Below, one piece after another: positions 1 to 7,282 of a DNA stretch of 33,182 bases. Each line of letters opens with the position of its first letter. Position 1 is the stretch's first letter. Position numbers and translations under genes: made by a program. The DNA is taken from NCBI GenBank assembly GCA_012735585.1, contig JAAYGX010000121.1, positions 1-33,182 on the forward strand, given 5' to 3'. The stretch is from Tissierella sp. (GTDB lineage: Bacteria; Bacillota; Clostridia; Tissierellales; Tissierellaceae). The notes beneath the pieces were generated by a model. It saw only the letters and a program-made list of their open reading frames with translations. It made no database searches and was not told the DNA's origin.

Positions 1-627
1 GTAGGAGAAGATGTAGCAGAACTAAGGATACCATCCTATACATTTCATCTCTATCCAAACAACCAACAAAAGGAACTAGCAGTATACACAGGAGTATCCC
101 AACAAGGTGGTAGAGTACTATGGATGGCAAATCCAAGACCAATATCAAACCCTCAAATATCCATAGAAGAAGCAGAAGCTTATGCACTAAACTATCTAAA
201 TGAAAAAGGCTTCGACAGTATGGAACCAAACTATTCCCTACAAAATGATGGATATATATTATTTAACTTAGCCAACAAACAAGATGATGTCACCATATAT
301 CCTGACTTAATAAAGGTAAAAGTGGCCTTAGACACAGGAGAAGTAGTAGGGTTTGACGCATCATCATACTATCTAAATCACCAAGACAGAACCTTTGAAA
401 CCCCGACAATCAGCTTGGAAGAAGCGAGGGCAAATTTAAGAACTGAGTTCAACATAGATTCAGAAAGATTGGCCCTAATACCAAAAGGAAGAAATGAAAT
501 ATTATGCTACGAGTTCAAAGGCAAACACGAAGAAGGAGATTTTATAATTTACGTCAATGTACTAAATGGAAGAGAAGAACAAGTACTGCAAGTAATCCAC
601 AATGAAAATGGAACACTAACATTTTAA
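1..627 (+). CDS. ypeB: Germination protein YpeB, C-terminal part (5' end outside window)
   Basis: The reading frame is open from base 1 to the TAA at 625-627, giving 208 residues of a protein that begins upstream; the ATG at 124 is an internal Met (context LWMANPRP). The visible part contains two PepSY-like repeats, each opening with IS(I/L)EEA (about residues 52 and 135 of the visible part). The GGRVLWMANPRP stretch before the first repeat is typical of YpeB. YpeB is needed, with the lytic enzyme SleB, for cortex hydrolysis during spore germination, and SleB and YpeB stabilise each other; sleB would be expected just upstream. Its presence marks the organism as an endospore former. A strong terminator follows 12 bases after the stop. 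The last 18 codons and the terminator recur at 15797-15894. Confidence 0.85.
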   Translation, partial: VGEDVAELRIPSYTFHLYPNNQQKELAVYTGVSQQGGRVLWMANPRPISNPQISIEEAEAYALNYLNEKGFDSMEPNYSLQNDGYILFNLANKQDDVTIYPDLIKVKVALDTGEVVGFDASSYYLNHQDRTFETPTISLEEARANLRTEFNIDSERLALIPKGRNEILCYEFKGKHEEGDFIIYVNVLNGREEQVLQVIHNENGTLTF

Positions 628-667
628 TAGAATAAAAATAAAAACCCTGGGAAACCAGGGTTTTTGT
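570..667 (+). repeat. 98-bp direct repeat, copy 1 (ypeB 3' end plus terminator)
   Basis: Bases 570-667 match 15797-15894 with five substitutions (at 588, 631, 639, 652 and 656) and no gaps. The repeat covers the codons for REEQVLQVIHNENGTLTF, the ypeB stop and the whole terminator hairpin. The only coding difference (588, G to A) is synonymous. The two hairpin differences lie in the loop or leave a G-U pair. This copy is the one attached to the intact gene end. The next gene (minus strand) has its stop codon only 5 bases beyond the repeat. Confidence 0.93.
640..665. terminator. Bidirectional rho-independent terminator after ypeB
   Basis: An 11-bp stem (AAAAACCCTGG / CCAGGGTTTTT) with a GAAA tetraloop. 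T-rich tracts lie on the right side, and A-rich tracts on the left give a U-run on the minus strand. It can therefore stop ypeB from the left and the convergent binding-protein gene from the right. Confidence 0.9.
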
Positions 668-672
668 TTTGT

Positions 673-2481
673 TTAATCAACTGAATAATAAAGTTTTCCT
701 TCTCTCATTAATCTTACTAATACTCTTGGGCTGTCAGCTCCATACCAAAGAGTATCACTACTATCTTCTGGGAATCCAGTTAGATATGGATTGTAGATTT
801 TGTTTGGTATATATTTTGTAACTAAAGGCATAAATACTGCTAAATCATTTATTGTTGATGCAAAGTATTCTGTAATCTCTTGTTTTCTATCTGGGTCTTC
901 AGTAGTTAGTAACTCGTCTAATAGTTCTCCCGTATCTATCTTAGTTCCATCAGGAAGTTCTAAAACAACATTTGTAAGCCCTGCTTTCTTTTCTTCAGGA
1001 GTTGTGAACCCCATATCGGCAGCTCCGTCAATAAAGAAACTTCTATAAGTTTCCCAAGGTTCACCATAGTTAGGGTGTCCAGGTCTCATTGAGATACTCA
1101 TCATAGCAGTTCCTTCACTTACATATTTCCAGTAAGCACTTACTTCCATAGCTTTTAATGTGGTTTTAAGTCCAAATTCATTTAATTGATTAACAATGGA
1201 ATCGCCACATAGGAAGAATGTCGGATATGCACTAGTTGTAGTTAATTCTAATTCAACAACTTTTCCAGTTTCGTCTAGCCAAATTCCGTCTGCGTTACGA
1301 CTCCATCCATTTTCAGTAAGTATTTCTTCTGCTTTTTCAGGATTATCATTGTATAAGTTTAATGAATCAACAAACTCTTCATCTAAAAAGATATCACGCA
1401 TTGGAGGAATCATGCCTGAAGATGTTAAGTCGGCATTTTCTGAGCCTGGTTCAGCTATTAACATTAAAAGGTCCCTATTAACTACATATTGTATTGCTTG
1501 ACGTACATATTTTTCATCCATGTATTTATGTTTCATATTGAATTGTAATGAAGGTTGTCCTAAATCAGGAGCCAGAACAATTCTTAAATCATCATTTTCT
1601 TTAATAACTTGTTCATATACATCAGGCGACATACCTTGTGTTTCAAAGTCGTATCCATCTGACATGATAACATTTAAATATGACTCAAGTGTAGTGTATT
1701 TAACTATTCTTACTTCGTCAAACTGTATATTTTCTGCTCCCCAATAGTTTTCAGTTTTTACTAGTGAAGCCTCTGAAGATGTTACATTGTTTAGTATAAA
1801 TGGACCAGTTCCAACGAATCCTATGGCTTCAGGTTTAAAAGTATGTAATTTATCTTTTACACCTTGAATTGCATCCATAGTCGATTGATCCCATTTAGTG
1901 TCTGTACCAGGTTTTCTATTAGCTACTACTTCACCTGCAGGATCAGCCCACTCCTTATAAATGTGATGTGGGGAATCCATAGTCATATTAGCAACAAGTT
2001 GCGTAGTAATAACATTTGGTCTACTAAAGGTAACTACAACTGTGTGCTCATCTATGGCTTCAATAGATTCCATGTAGTCCCAAATTACATTACCGGCAAT
2101 AAAAGCGAGATTGAATTGTGCGATTACGTCTTTGCTAGTAAATGGTGTTCCGTCGTTCCATAAAACTCCTTGACGTAAGTTGATTGTAATTTTATTACCG
2201 TCCTCGACGAATGATTCCCCTAATACCGGAATATAAGTTTTTTCTGGTAGTGGAACATAATCAAATAACCTCTCATGAACAAATCTTGGGATAGTGCCTA
2301 GGCCAGCTGTAGCCCAAATGTTTCCATGCATAGTCTCTGGTGGATCGAATCCACTACTCATTCTTAAAACTCTTTCTTCGGCATACTTACGATACGGATC
2401 CTCGTTTTGAGTACATCCAGCTAGTGTGCTAACTAGAATCATACAAACGAAAATTAGACTAATTATTCTTTTGGAATTCAT
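673..2481 (-). CDS. ABC transporter substrate-binding lipoprotein, OppA/DppA family (SBP_bac_5)
   Basis: A 602-residue protein with a lipoprotein signal: a short basic N-terminus, a hydrophobic stretch and a lipobox LAGC with Cys23 as the lipidation site. The mature part has the usual order of the type-5 solute-binding family: an early ITINLRQGVLWNDGTPF motif (W-DG-PFT), then a YVRQAIQYVVNRD segment in the middle. This family binds oligopeptides, but many members in Clostridia and Thermotogae bind oligosaccharides. The start ATG (2479-2481) has a good AAGGGGGAAG ribosome site. It is on the opposite strand from its presumed permease operon, sharing a 700-bp divergent promoter region, so binding protein and channel are separately transcribed. 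Substrate is inferred from neighbours (alpha-mannoside or mannosylated peptide), not from its own sequence. Confidence 0.88.
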   Translation of the reverse strand: MNSKRIISLIFVCMILVSTLAGCTQNEDPYRKYAEERVLRMSSGFDPPETMHGNIWATAGLGTIPRFVHERLFDYVPLPEKTYIPVLGESFVEDGNKITINLRQGVLWNDGTPFTSKDVIAQFNLAFIAGNVIWDYMESIEAIDEHTVVVTFSRPNVITTQLVANMTMDSPHHIYKEWADPAGEVVANRKPGTDTKWDQSTMDAIQGVKDKLHTFKPEAIGFVGTGPFILNNVTSSEASLVKTENYWGAENIQFDEVRIVKYTTLESYLNVIMSDGYDFETQGMSPDVYEQVIKENDDLRIVLAPDLGQPSLQFNMKHKYMDEKYVRQAIQYVVNRDLLMLIAEPGSENADLTSSGMIPPMRDIFLDEEFVDSLNLYNDNPEKAEEILTENGWSRNADGIWLDETGKVVELELTTTSAYPTFFLCGDSIVNQLNEFGLKTTLKAMEVSAYWKYVSEGTAMMSISMRPGHPNYGEPWETYRSFFIDGAADMGFTTPEEKKAGLTNVVLELPDGTKIDTGELLDELLTTEDPDRKQEITEYFASTINDLAVFMPLVTKYIPNKIYNPYLTGFPEDSSDTLWYGADSPRVLVRLMREGKLYYSVD

Positions 2482-2680
2482 AAAATTTACTTCCCCCTTA
2501 TAAGTGATAATTAAATTTTGTAAAACTTAATAACTTTAAAACTTGCAAAACTAAAAGTAAACAATATTAAGCTTCTACAATATTCAAGAACACCTCCTTA
2601 ACCTTAAGTATTTAATAAATAGGACAGCTATATAACATACCATACATTGTTTAGAAGATAGTGTATGATAATTAAACAAA

Positions 2681-2694
2681 AGAAAACGTTTCTA
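2681..2694. promoter_or_regulatory. Possible catabolite-responsive (cre-like) site
   Basis: AGAAAACGTTTCTA is a near-palindrome with perfect 5-bp arms (AGAAA / TTTCT) around ACG. It agrees with the CcpA consensus TGWAARCGYTWNCW at most positions, missing the first T and the late C. It lies about 200 bp upstream of the binding-protein start. A weaker CG-centred match (GGAGAGCGTTTACC) lies at 3049-3062, between the promoter area and the permease operon. Catabolite control would suit a sugar-uptake operon, but short degenerate sites arise by chance. Confidence 0.35.
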
Positions 2695-3023
2695 ATATAA
2701 ATACAATTAATGATAAGGTTTTCATAACGGATAAATAATTTTACCTTTACAATATCTGTTATAAATGATATATTTAATGACATATAAGACTATAAATGTT
2801 ATATCAACCCGTAAAAGCTTTAATTCATTATAGAACAAAATGAATTTAAAAGCAACATAAAACATAAAAACAAGAATATACTTTTAAAAATAGTTGGAAA
2901 ATTAATATAAAACTAATAGGATCCTACAAAAAGATTGAATTCAGCTAAATTAACAATCAAATGTTATATAATGATATATTCATATAATCATTTGTTATAT
3001 GGTGTATAATATTTTATACAAAA

Positions 3024-3043
3024 ATTTGTTATATAAAACAAAT
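3024..3043. promoter_or_regulatory. Candidate operator ATTTGTT-N6-AACAAAT
   Basis: A perfect 7-bp inverted repeat with a 6-bp AT centre, positioned just downstream of the last TATAAT (3005-3010) of the permease operon promoter area. The outer half-site ATTTGT...ACAAAT is the same as in the known AraR operator of Bacillus subtilis, though here the half-sites are 4 bp farther apart. The operon encodes an AraR-type (GntR-LacI) regulator at 7283-8389, the natural candidate to bind it. A binding role is inference. Confidence 0.45.
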
Positions 3044-3139
3044 AGATGGGAGAGCGTTTACCAATTAAATGAAAGGAGTGGTTTAGAAACAAGAATCTCA
3101 AGTCGTAAGAATTAGAACATAATATGAAAGGGGGAAGTT

Positions 3140-3292
3140 GTGGTAAATTTTCTTAAATTGAGTAATTTAGCACGACAAAATAATTATGATGAAAATTGTA
3201 GAAGTTTGGGTAAAAAAATTGGCCATACTAGTTGCCACTATATTATTTGCAACATCTATTACATTTTTTGTTATACGGCTAATGCCTGGTGA
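3140..3292 (+). CDS. Possible leader ORF ahead of the permease operon
   Basis: A GTG at 3140 follows the best ribosome site of the area (AAAGGGGGAAG, 3128-3138) and opens a 50-codon frame ending in TGA at 3290-3292. It overlaps the first permease gene out of frame for about 100 bases. The permease's own ATG (3186) has no visible ribosome site, and no upstream start exists in its frame because of a TAG at 3168. The short frame could deliver ribosomes to the permease by translational coupling, or be chance. Beyond codon 16 its sequence is simply the permease region read in another frame, so a functional peptide is not suggested. Confidence 0.25.
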   Translation: MVNFLKLSNLARQNNYDENCRSLGKKIGHTSCHYIICNIYYIFCYTANAW

Positions 3293-4187
3293 TCCAGTAG
3301 ATACAATGGCAATGTCATTAATAACTAATGAAGGTTTAGACTATAATCAAGCCTATGAGAAAGCCAAAGCCTTACTAAATTATGATCCAGACAAATCATT
3401 TGGCGAACAATATATGAGTTATTTAAAGGATCTGTCAAAATTGGAACTAGGAGAATCTATGTCTAGTAAGCAACCCGTCATTAAGGTAATAGCAGGAGCC
3501 TTACCGTGGACCTTGTTCATATTGACCATATCTGTTACCATTGCCTTTGTATTAGGGGTCCTTATAGGTATGTATATTGCATGGAATAGAAATACATTGA
3601 TTGATCCTATTGTTTCCGTATACGCATCTATATCAGGATCGCTACCAGACTATATTGTCGGTTTATTATTGGTGGTTTTATTTAGTACAAAACTCAGATG
3701 GTTCCCTAGTAGGGGAGCTTATAGTAGTCAAGTAACTCCAGGTTTTAACTTTTTATTCATCAAAGATGTCCTTTATCATTCATTCCTACCAATGCTTACT
3801 TATGTCATAACTGGACTTGGATCTTGGGCATTGTTTATGAAGGGTAGTGCGGTAAGTGTGTTATCAGAGGATTATATTATGGCTGCAAGGGCTAGGGGAT
3901 TATCGGAAAAAAGAATCCGAAAAACATATGTAGGACGTAACGCTATACTGCCTTTAATAACTAGCTTAGCAATAAGCTTCGGAGCTTTGTTTGGAGGATC
4001 GCCTTTAATTGAAAATCTATTTGCCTATCCAGGTGTAGGATTCTATTTAAACAGAGCTATTGCAGCAAGAGATTATTCTTTGATGCAGGGGATGTTTCTT
4101 ATGATAACGATAGCAGTTGTTCTGGCAAATTTAGCCGCAGACTTTTGTAATATACTTTTGGATCCTAGAATCAAAGATAAAGCATAG
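3186..4187 (+). CDS. Opp/Dpp-type ABC transporter permease (DppB-like)
   Basis: A 333-residue integral membrane protein of the binding-protein-dependent permease family. It has an N-terminal transmembrane helix leading into the conserved RLMPGDP motif, a long external loop, then a block of five helices. The EAA-like coupling loop is visible as MAARARGLSEKRI (about residues 230-242), where the ATPases dock. The C-terminus has the family's typical YPGVGF and LLDPR sequences. Length is normal for DppB/OppB. It is the first structural gene of the operon, 11 bases before the second permease. The start lacks a ribosome site (see the leader frame at 3140), so initiation may depend on coupling. Substrate is not evident from the protein itself. 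Confidence 0.92.
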   Translation: MMKIVEVWVKKLAILVATILFATSITFFVIRLMPGDPVDTMAMSLITNEGLDYNQAYEKAKALLNYDPDKSFGEQYMSYLKDLSKLELGESMSSKQPVIKVIAGALPWTLFILTISVTIAFVLGVLIGMYIAWNRNTLIDPIVSVYASISGSLPDYIVGLLLVVLFSTKLRWFPSRGAYSSQVTPGFNFLFIKDVLYHSFLPMLTYVITGLGSWALFMKGSAVSVLSEDYIMAARARGLSEKRIRKTYVGRNAILPLITSLAISFGALFGGSPLIENLFAYPGVGFYLNRAIAARDYSLMQGMFLMITIAVVLANLAADFCNILLDPRIKDKA

Positions 4188-4198
4188 GAGGTATATAT

Positions 4199-5050
4199 AT
4201 GAAAAGATTTAAAGCGTTTTTTAAAGTAATTAGGAAGAACAAGCAGGCTTTTATAGGAATGCTAATTTTAATAATGTTCTTTTTAATGGCTACTGTAGGT
4301 CCGGAAATCATACCTGAAGAAATTACAACAAATTATGAACAAAGATTACAAGCGCCCTCACTAGAGCATCCCTTTGGTACGGATTATGCTGGAAGAGATA
4401 CGTTCTCACAATTTGTTCATGGGTCTAGAAATGTGCTATTAGTAGCATTCATAACAGCTGTTTTAACCATCGTTGTGGCATTTCTTGTGGGTACTATATC
4501 AGGTATTTCTGGTGGAATCCTTGATGATATATTGATGGGTATAACTGGGATAATGTTAACCGTCCCAAGCTTCCCTATAATGATGGTACTCTCTATGATA
4601 ATTAGAATAGACAATCCTTTCCTTTTTGGTGTAGTACTTAGTTTATGGTCTTGGGCTGGACTAGCTCGTTCAATTAGAGCTCAAATCCTTTCTCTTAAAC
4701 ATAGAGATTTTGTTGAAGCCAGCAGATGTTTAGGAATGGGTCTCTTTCACATTATATTTAAAGAAATGTTCCCCAATATGGTTTCTTATATATTAATAAA
4801 CTTTATATCAATAATGAAGGGTGCAATAACAGCCAGTGTAGGTCTAATGGTCTTAGGATTGGTTCCTTTCTCAGCTCAACACTGGGGTATGATGATAAAC
4901 CTTGCTACTTCAACAACTGGAGCGATGTATGGTTCTACGGCATTAATATACTTTTTAGTTCCTGTCTTTGGGATAATGTTATTTCAAATGGGATGCTTGT
5001 TTTTCGCAAACGGCTTAGACGATGCTCTAAATCCAAAACTATCATCCTAA
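4199..5050 (+). CDS. Opp/Dpp-type ABC transporter permease (DppC-like)
   Basis: A 283-residue partner permease. It has an N-terminal cytoplasmic stretch and helix, then the hallmark HPFGTDYAGRD motif of DppC/OppC proteins at about residues 60-70. The membrane block follows, with the coupling loop VEASRCLGMG at about residues 170-180. The ATG is preceded by AGGAGG at ideal distance. With the preceding gene it forms the heterodimeric channel. The C-terminal LDDALNPK motif is typical of the family and supports a full-length gene. Confidence 0.92.
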   Translation: MKRFKAFFKVIRKNKQAFIGMLILIMFFLMATVGPEIIPEEITTNYEQRLQAPSLEHPFGTDYAGRDTFSQFVHGSRNVLLVAFITAVLTIVVAFLVGTISGISGGILDDILMGITGIMLTVPSFPIMMVLSMIIRIDNPFLFGVVLSLWSWAGLARSIRAQILSLKHRDFVEASRCLGMGLFHIIFKEMFPNMVSYILINFISIMKGAITASVGLMVLGLVPFSAQHWGMMINLATSTTGAMYGSTALIYFLVPVFGIMLFQMGCLFFANGLDDALNPKLSS

Positions 5051-5068
5051 TAGGAGGTCAAAATTATT

Positions 5069-6070
5069 ATGAAAGTGAATGATATTTTAAAAATTGAAGA
5101 TATAACAGTTGAATTTATACTAGATTCAGGAAATCTTAGGGCTTTAAATAAGGTTTCATTAGATGTAAAACAGGGAGAAATAATAGGATTAGTTGGTGAA
5201 AGTGGAAGTGGGAAGACCACTTTAACATCAAGTATTTTAAATATTGTATCAAGACCAGGAAAGATAATGAATGGGGAGATATGGTACGGAAATAAAAATA
5301 TTTTAGAGCTTGATATAAATAGATTAAATCAATTTCGATGGAAAGAAGTATCAATGGTGTTTCAGGCTGCTCAAAATGCAATGAACCCCATACTAACAAT
5401 ACAAGATCACTTTATAGAGACAGTTGCGGCACATGAAAAAAACTATTCAGAAGAAGAAGTTGCAAATAAAGCTGCTAAATTACTTGGATATGTTAGGTTA
5501 AATCCAGAAAGGGTATTAAAATCATACCCACACGAATTGAGCGGTGGTATGAGACAAAGGGCAATTATAGCACTTAGTTTAATTACAGATCCCAAAATAC
5601 TAATACTTGATGAACCGACAACTGCTCTAGATGTAATAACTCAAGCATATATTTTTGAAATATTAAAAGAACTCCACAAAAAATTAAATTTAACAATGAT
5701 AATGTCAACCCATGATGTATCCGTAGTAGGATCCATGGCTGATAGGATTGCAGTCATGTATGCGGGTGAAATAGTAGAAATTACCGATGTATTTACGATT
5801 TTTAATAATCCGCATCACCCATATACAAGAGGATTGATAATGGCAACTCCCTCCCTTACTGATGATTTAAATAATAGAAAAGCAATAAAGGGAAATCCCC
5901 CAAACTTAATGGAGTTGCCAAAAGGGTGTAATTTTGCACCGAGATGTGAATATTGTATTGCAAAATGTTTGGATACCAAACCAGAAGCAACAATGATAAA
6001 TGAAAACCATATGGTAAGATGTCATAATTATGAAGAGGTGATTGCTCGTGGACACATTACTAAAAGTTAA
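5069..6070 (+). CDS. Opp/Dpp-type ABC transporter ATPase (DppD-like)
   Basis: A 333-residue ATPase. Walker A is GESGSGKTT with Lys49, the signature is LSGGMRQR, and Walker B is LILDEPT with Asp181-Glu182. The C-terminal oligopeptide-transporter extension has a cysteine cluster starting at Cys287 (CNFAPRCEYCIAKC, then a later CH). In this family such cysteines are known to hold a 4Fe-4S cluster. It energises the two permeases together with the next gene, which starts inside its 3' end. An AGGAGG site precedes the ATG. Nothing in the motifs is missing, so it should be active. Confidence 0.93.
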   Translation: MKVNDILKIEDITVEFILDSGNLRALNKVSLDVKQGEIIGLVGESGSGKTTLTSSILNIVSRPGKIMNGEIWYGNKNILELDINRLNQFRWKEVSMVFQAAQNAMNPILTIQDHFIETVAAHEKNYSEEEVANKAAKLLGYVRLNPERVLKSYPHELSGGMRQRAIIALSLITDPKILILDEPTTALDVITQAYIFEILKELHKKLNLTMIMSTHDVSVVGSMADRIAVMYAGEIVEITDVFTIFNNPHHPYTRGLIMATPSLTDDLNNRKAIKGNPPNLMELPKGCNFAPRCEYCIAKCLDTKPEATMINENHMVRCHNYEEVIARGHITKS

Positions 6071-7052
6071 AAATATTGATAAGTACTATAAGGGAAAGGA
6101 TGGGCTATTTCAGACCAATAAACAGGTAGGGGCTTTAGTTGATGTGAGTTTAGAGGTTAATAAAGGCGAAATAATTGCTCTTATAGGAGAAAGTGGATGT
6201 GGCAAGACTACATTAGGTAAAATAGTCACTGGACTTGTAGAACCAACAGCTGGAGAAATTTTTTATAACAGTAAAGATATAGCAAAAATGACCAAGACCG
6301 AAAGAAATCAGTTTAGACGAGAAGTGCAAATGGTACATCAGGATTCTTATGCAGCATTAAATCCATCGCGTACTATTTTTGATTCTTTAAAAGATCCAAT
6401 GATTAGACATAAGGTTGTAAAAAATAAGATAGAAGCTAGAAAAAAATTAGAGGAATTATTTGAGCTGGTGGGCTTAACGCCAGTTGATCAGTTTATGAAG
6501 AAATATCCTCATCAATTAAGTGGGGGGCAACGACAAAGAGTTTTACTGACCCGTGCATTATCTGTTGGTCCAAAGTTGATTATAGCTGATGAACCAGTGT
6601 CGATGGTAGACGTCTCTTTAAGAATCGCCTTGCTAGATTTAATGTCAAAGATGAATAAAGAGTTTGGAATTTCCTTTATATATATAACCCATGACTTGGC
6701 AACTGCAAGATATATAGTCAAAGGTGGAAAAATTGGGGTTATGTACTTAGGTAAAATGGTTGAATTAGGCGAATTGGAAAAGGTATTAGAAAACCCAAGA
6801 CACCCATATTTACAAGCACTACTTTCGGCAATACCTGCTGTAGATATTGAAATAAGTAGAAAAAGAAGGGAATTACCACTGAAGAGTGTGGAAATGCCTA
6901 ATCCAGCCAATCCTCCGCAGGGATGTAGATTCAATCCAAGGTGTATATACGCTGAGGATATATGTGAAAAAAAGGAACCAGAACTAGTGGAAAGCAGAGG
7001 AAGAGTGATAGCGTGTCATCTAGAAGAAAAAATTCCAAAATGGACCTATTAG
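6048..7052 (+). CDS. Opp/Dpp-type ABC transporter ATPase (OppF-like)
   Basis: The second ATPase of the transporter, about 334 residues. Walker A is GESGCGKTT with Lys53, the signature LSGGQRQR, and Walker B reads LIIADEPVSMVDVS. The C-terminal cysteine motif CRFNPRC...C...CH matches the oligopeptide family. The frame could open at a TTG at 6042, but the AGAGGTG ribosome site (6034-6040) is 7 bases from the GTG at 6048 and only 1 base from the TTG, so GTG is chosen. It overlaps the previous gene by 23 bases, a sign of translational coupling and equal dosage of the two ATPases. Confidence 0.92.
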   Translation: MDTLLKVKNIDKYYKGKDGLFQTNKQVGALVDVSLEVNKGEIIALIGESGCGKTTLGKIVTGLVEPTAGEIFYNSKDIAKMTKTERNQFRREVQMVHQDSYAALNPSRTIFDSLKDPMIRHKVVKNKIEARKKLEELFELVGLTPVDQFMKKYPHQLSGGQRQRVLLTRALSVGPKLIIADEPVSMVDVSLRIALLDLMSKMNKEFGISFIYITHDLATARYIVKGGKIGVMYLGKMVELGELEKVLENPRHPYLQALLSAIPAVDIEISRKRRELPLKSVEMPNPANPPQGCRFNPRCIYAEDICEKKEPELVESRGRVIACHLEEKIPKWTY

Positions 7053-7243
7053 GAGCAATACCTAAAGAGTTTTTAAAAATTATTTTTAGATTATCCCTAT
7101 TACTATTTTTCTTAAATGTCTTTAGTCTACTTTTAGCCTTAAAGAGTGAGGAATCTTTTACGATAGCAGTAATAACATTAGTTGTTTCTTTAATACCAAC
7201 TATAGGCTCTTATATAATTTTAAAAAAGGATTCTAAAAAATAA
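7013..7243 (+). CDS. Small two-helix membrane protein of unknown function
   Basis: A 76-residue basic protein with two predicted transmembrane segments (about residues 24-43 and 50-69) separated by a short polar turn, and a Lys-rich C-terminus. It overlaps the 3' end of the ATPase gene by 40 bases, starting at GTG 7013; an ATG at 7040 in the same frame is an alternative, and neither has a strong ribosome site. I do not recognise the family. Its place between the transporter and the regulator, fully inside the operon, suggests an accessory or stabilising subunit of the transporter, but this rests on position only. Confidence 0.6.
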   Translation: MSSRRKNSKMDLLGAIPKEFLKIIFRLSLLLFFLNVFSLLLALKSEESFTIAVITLVVSLIPTIGSYIILKKDSKK

Positions 7244-7282
7244 TTGAGGTGTAAATCAAATATGAATATGGAGGATAAAGGT

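Larger units (their letters stand above)
2482..3185. promoter_or_regulatory. 700-bp AT-rich divergent regulatory region
   Basis: No protein gene longer than a short leader frame is seen. The stretch separates the binding-protein gene (leftward) from the permease operon (rightward) and should hold both promoters. It contains TATAAT hexamers at 2967-2972, 2983-2988 and 3005-3010, but none has a convincing -35 box at standard spacing, which would suit activator control or overlapping promoters. The word GTTATAT recurs at 2798, 2963, 2994 and 3028, with an inverted copy at 2630. Possible CcpA-type sites lie at 2681 and 3049, and a 20-bp dyad at 3024-3043. Which box drives which gene cannot be settled from sequence. 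Confidence 0.6.

Noticed and set aside
1864-2163. Plus-strand open frames opposite the binding-protein gene
   Set aside because: They lack ribosome sites and family features; the minus-strand lipoprotein explains the region fully. The same applies to open frames opposite the S-layer, dehydratase and mannosidase genes.
3140-3260. Frameshifted N-terminus of the first permease
   Set aside because: The permease beginning at 3186 already has the normal N-terminal helix and RLMPGDP motif, so no missing part needs to be restored. It is kept only as a possible leader.
6512-6934. 140-codon minus-strand frame opposite the second ATPase
   Set aside because: The plus strand has intact ATPase motifs throughout; the antisense frame shows no recognisable domain and no ribosome site.
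7244-7282. TTG 7244 as start of the GntR-LacI regulator
   Set aside because: The TTG would follow the previous stop directly without a ribosome site. GGAGG 8 bases before ATG 7283 and the family N-terminus favour the later start.
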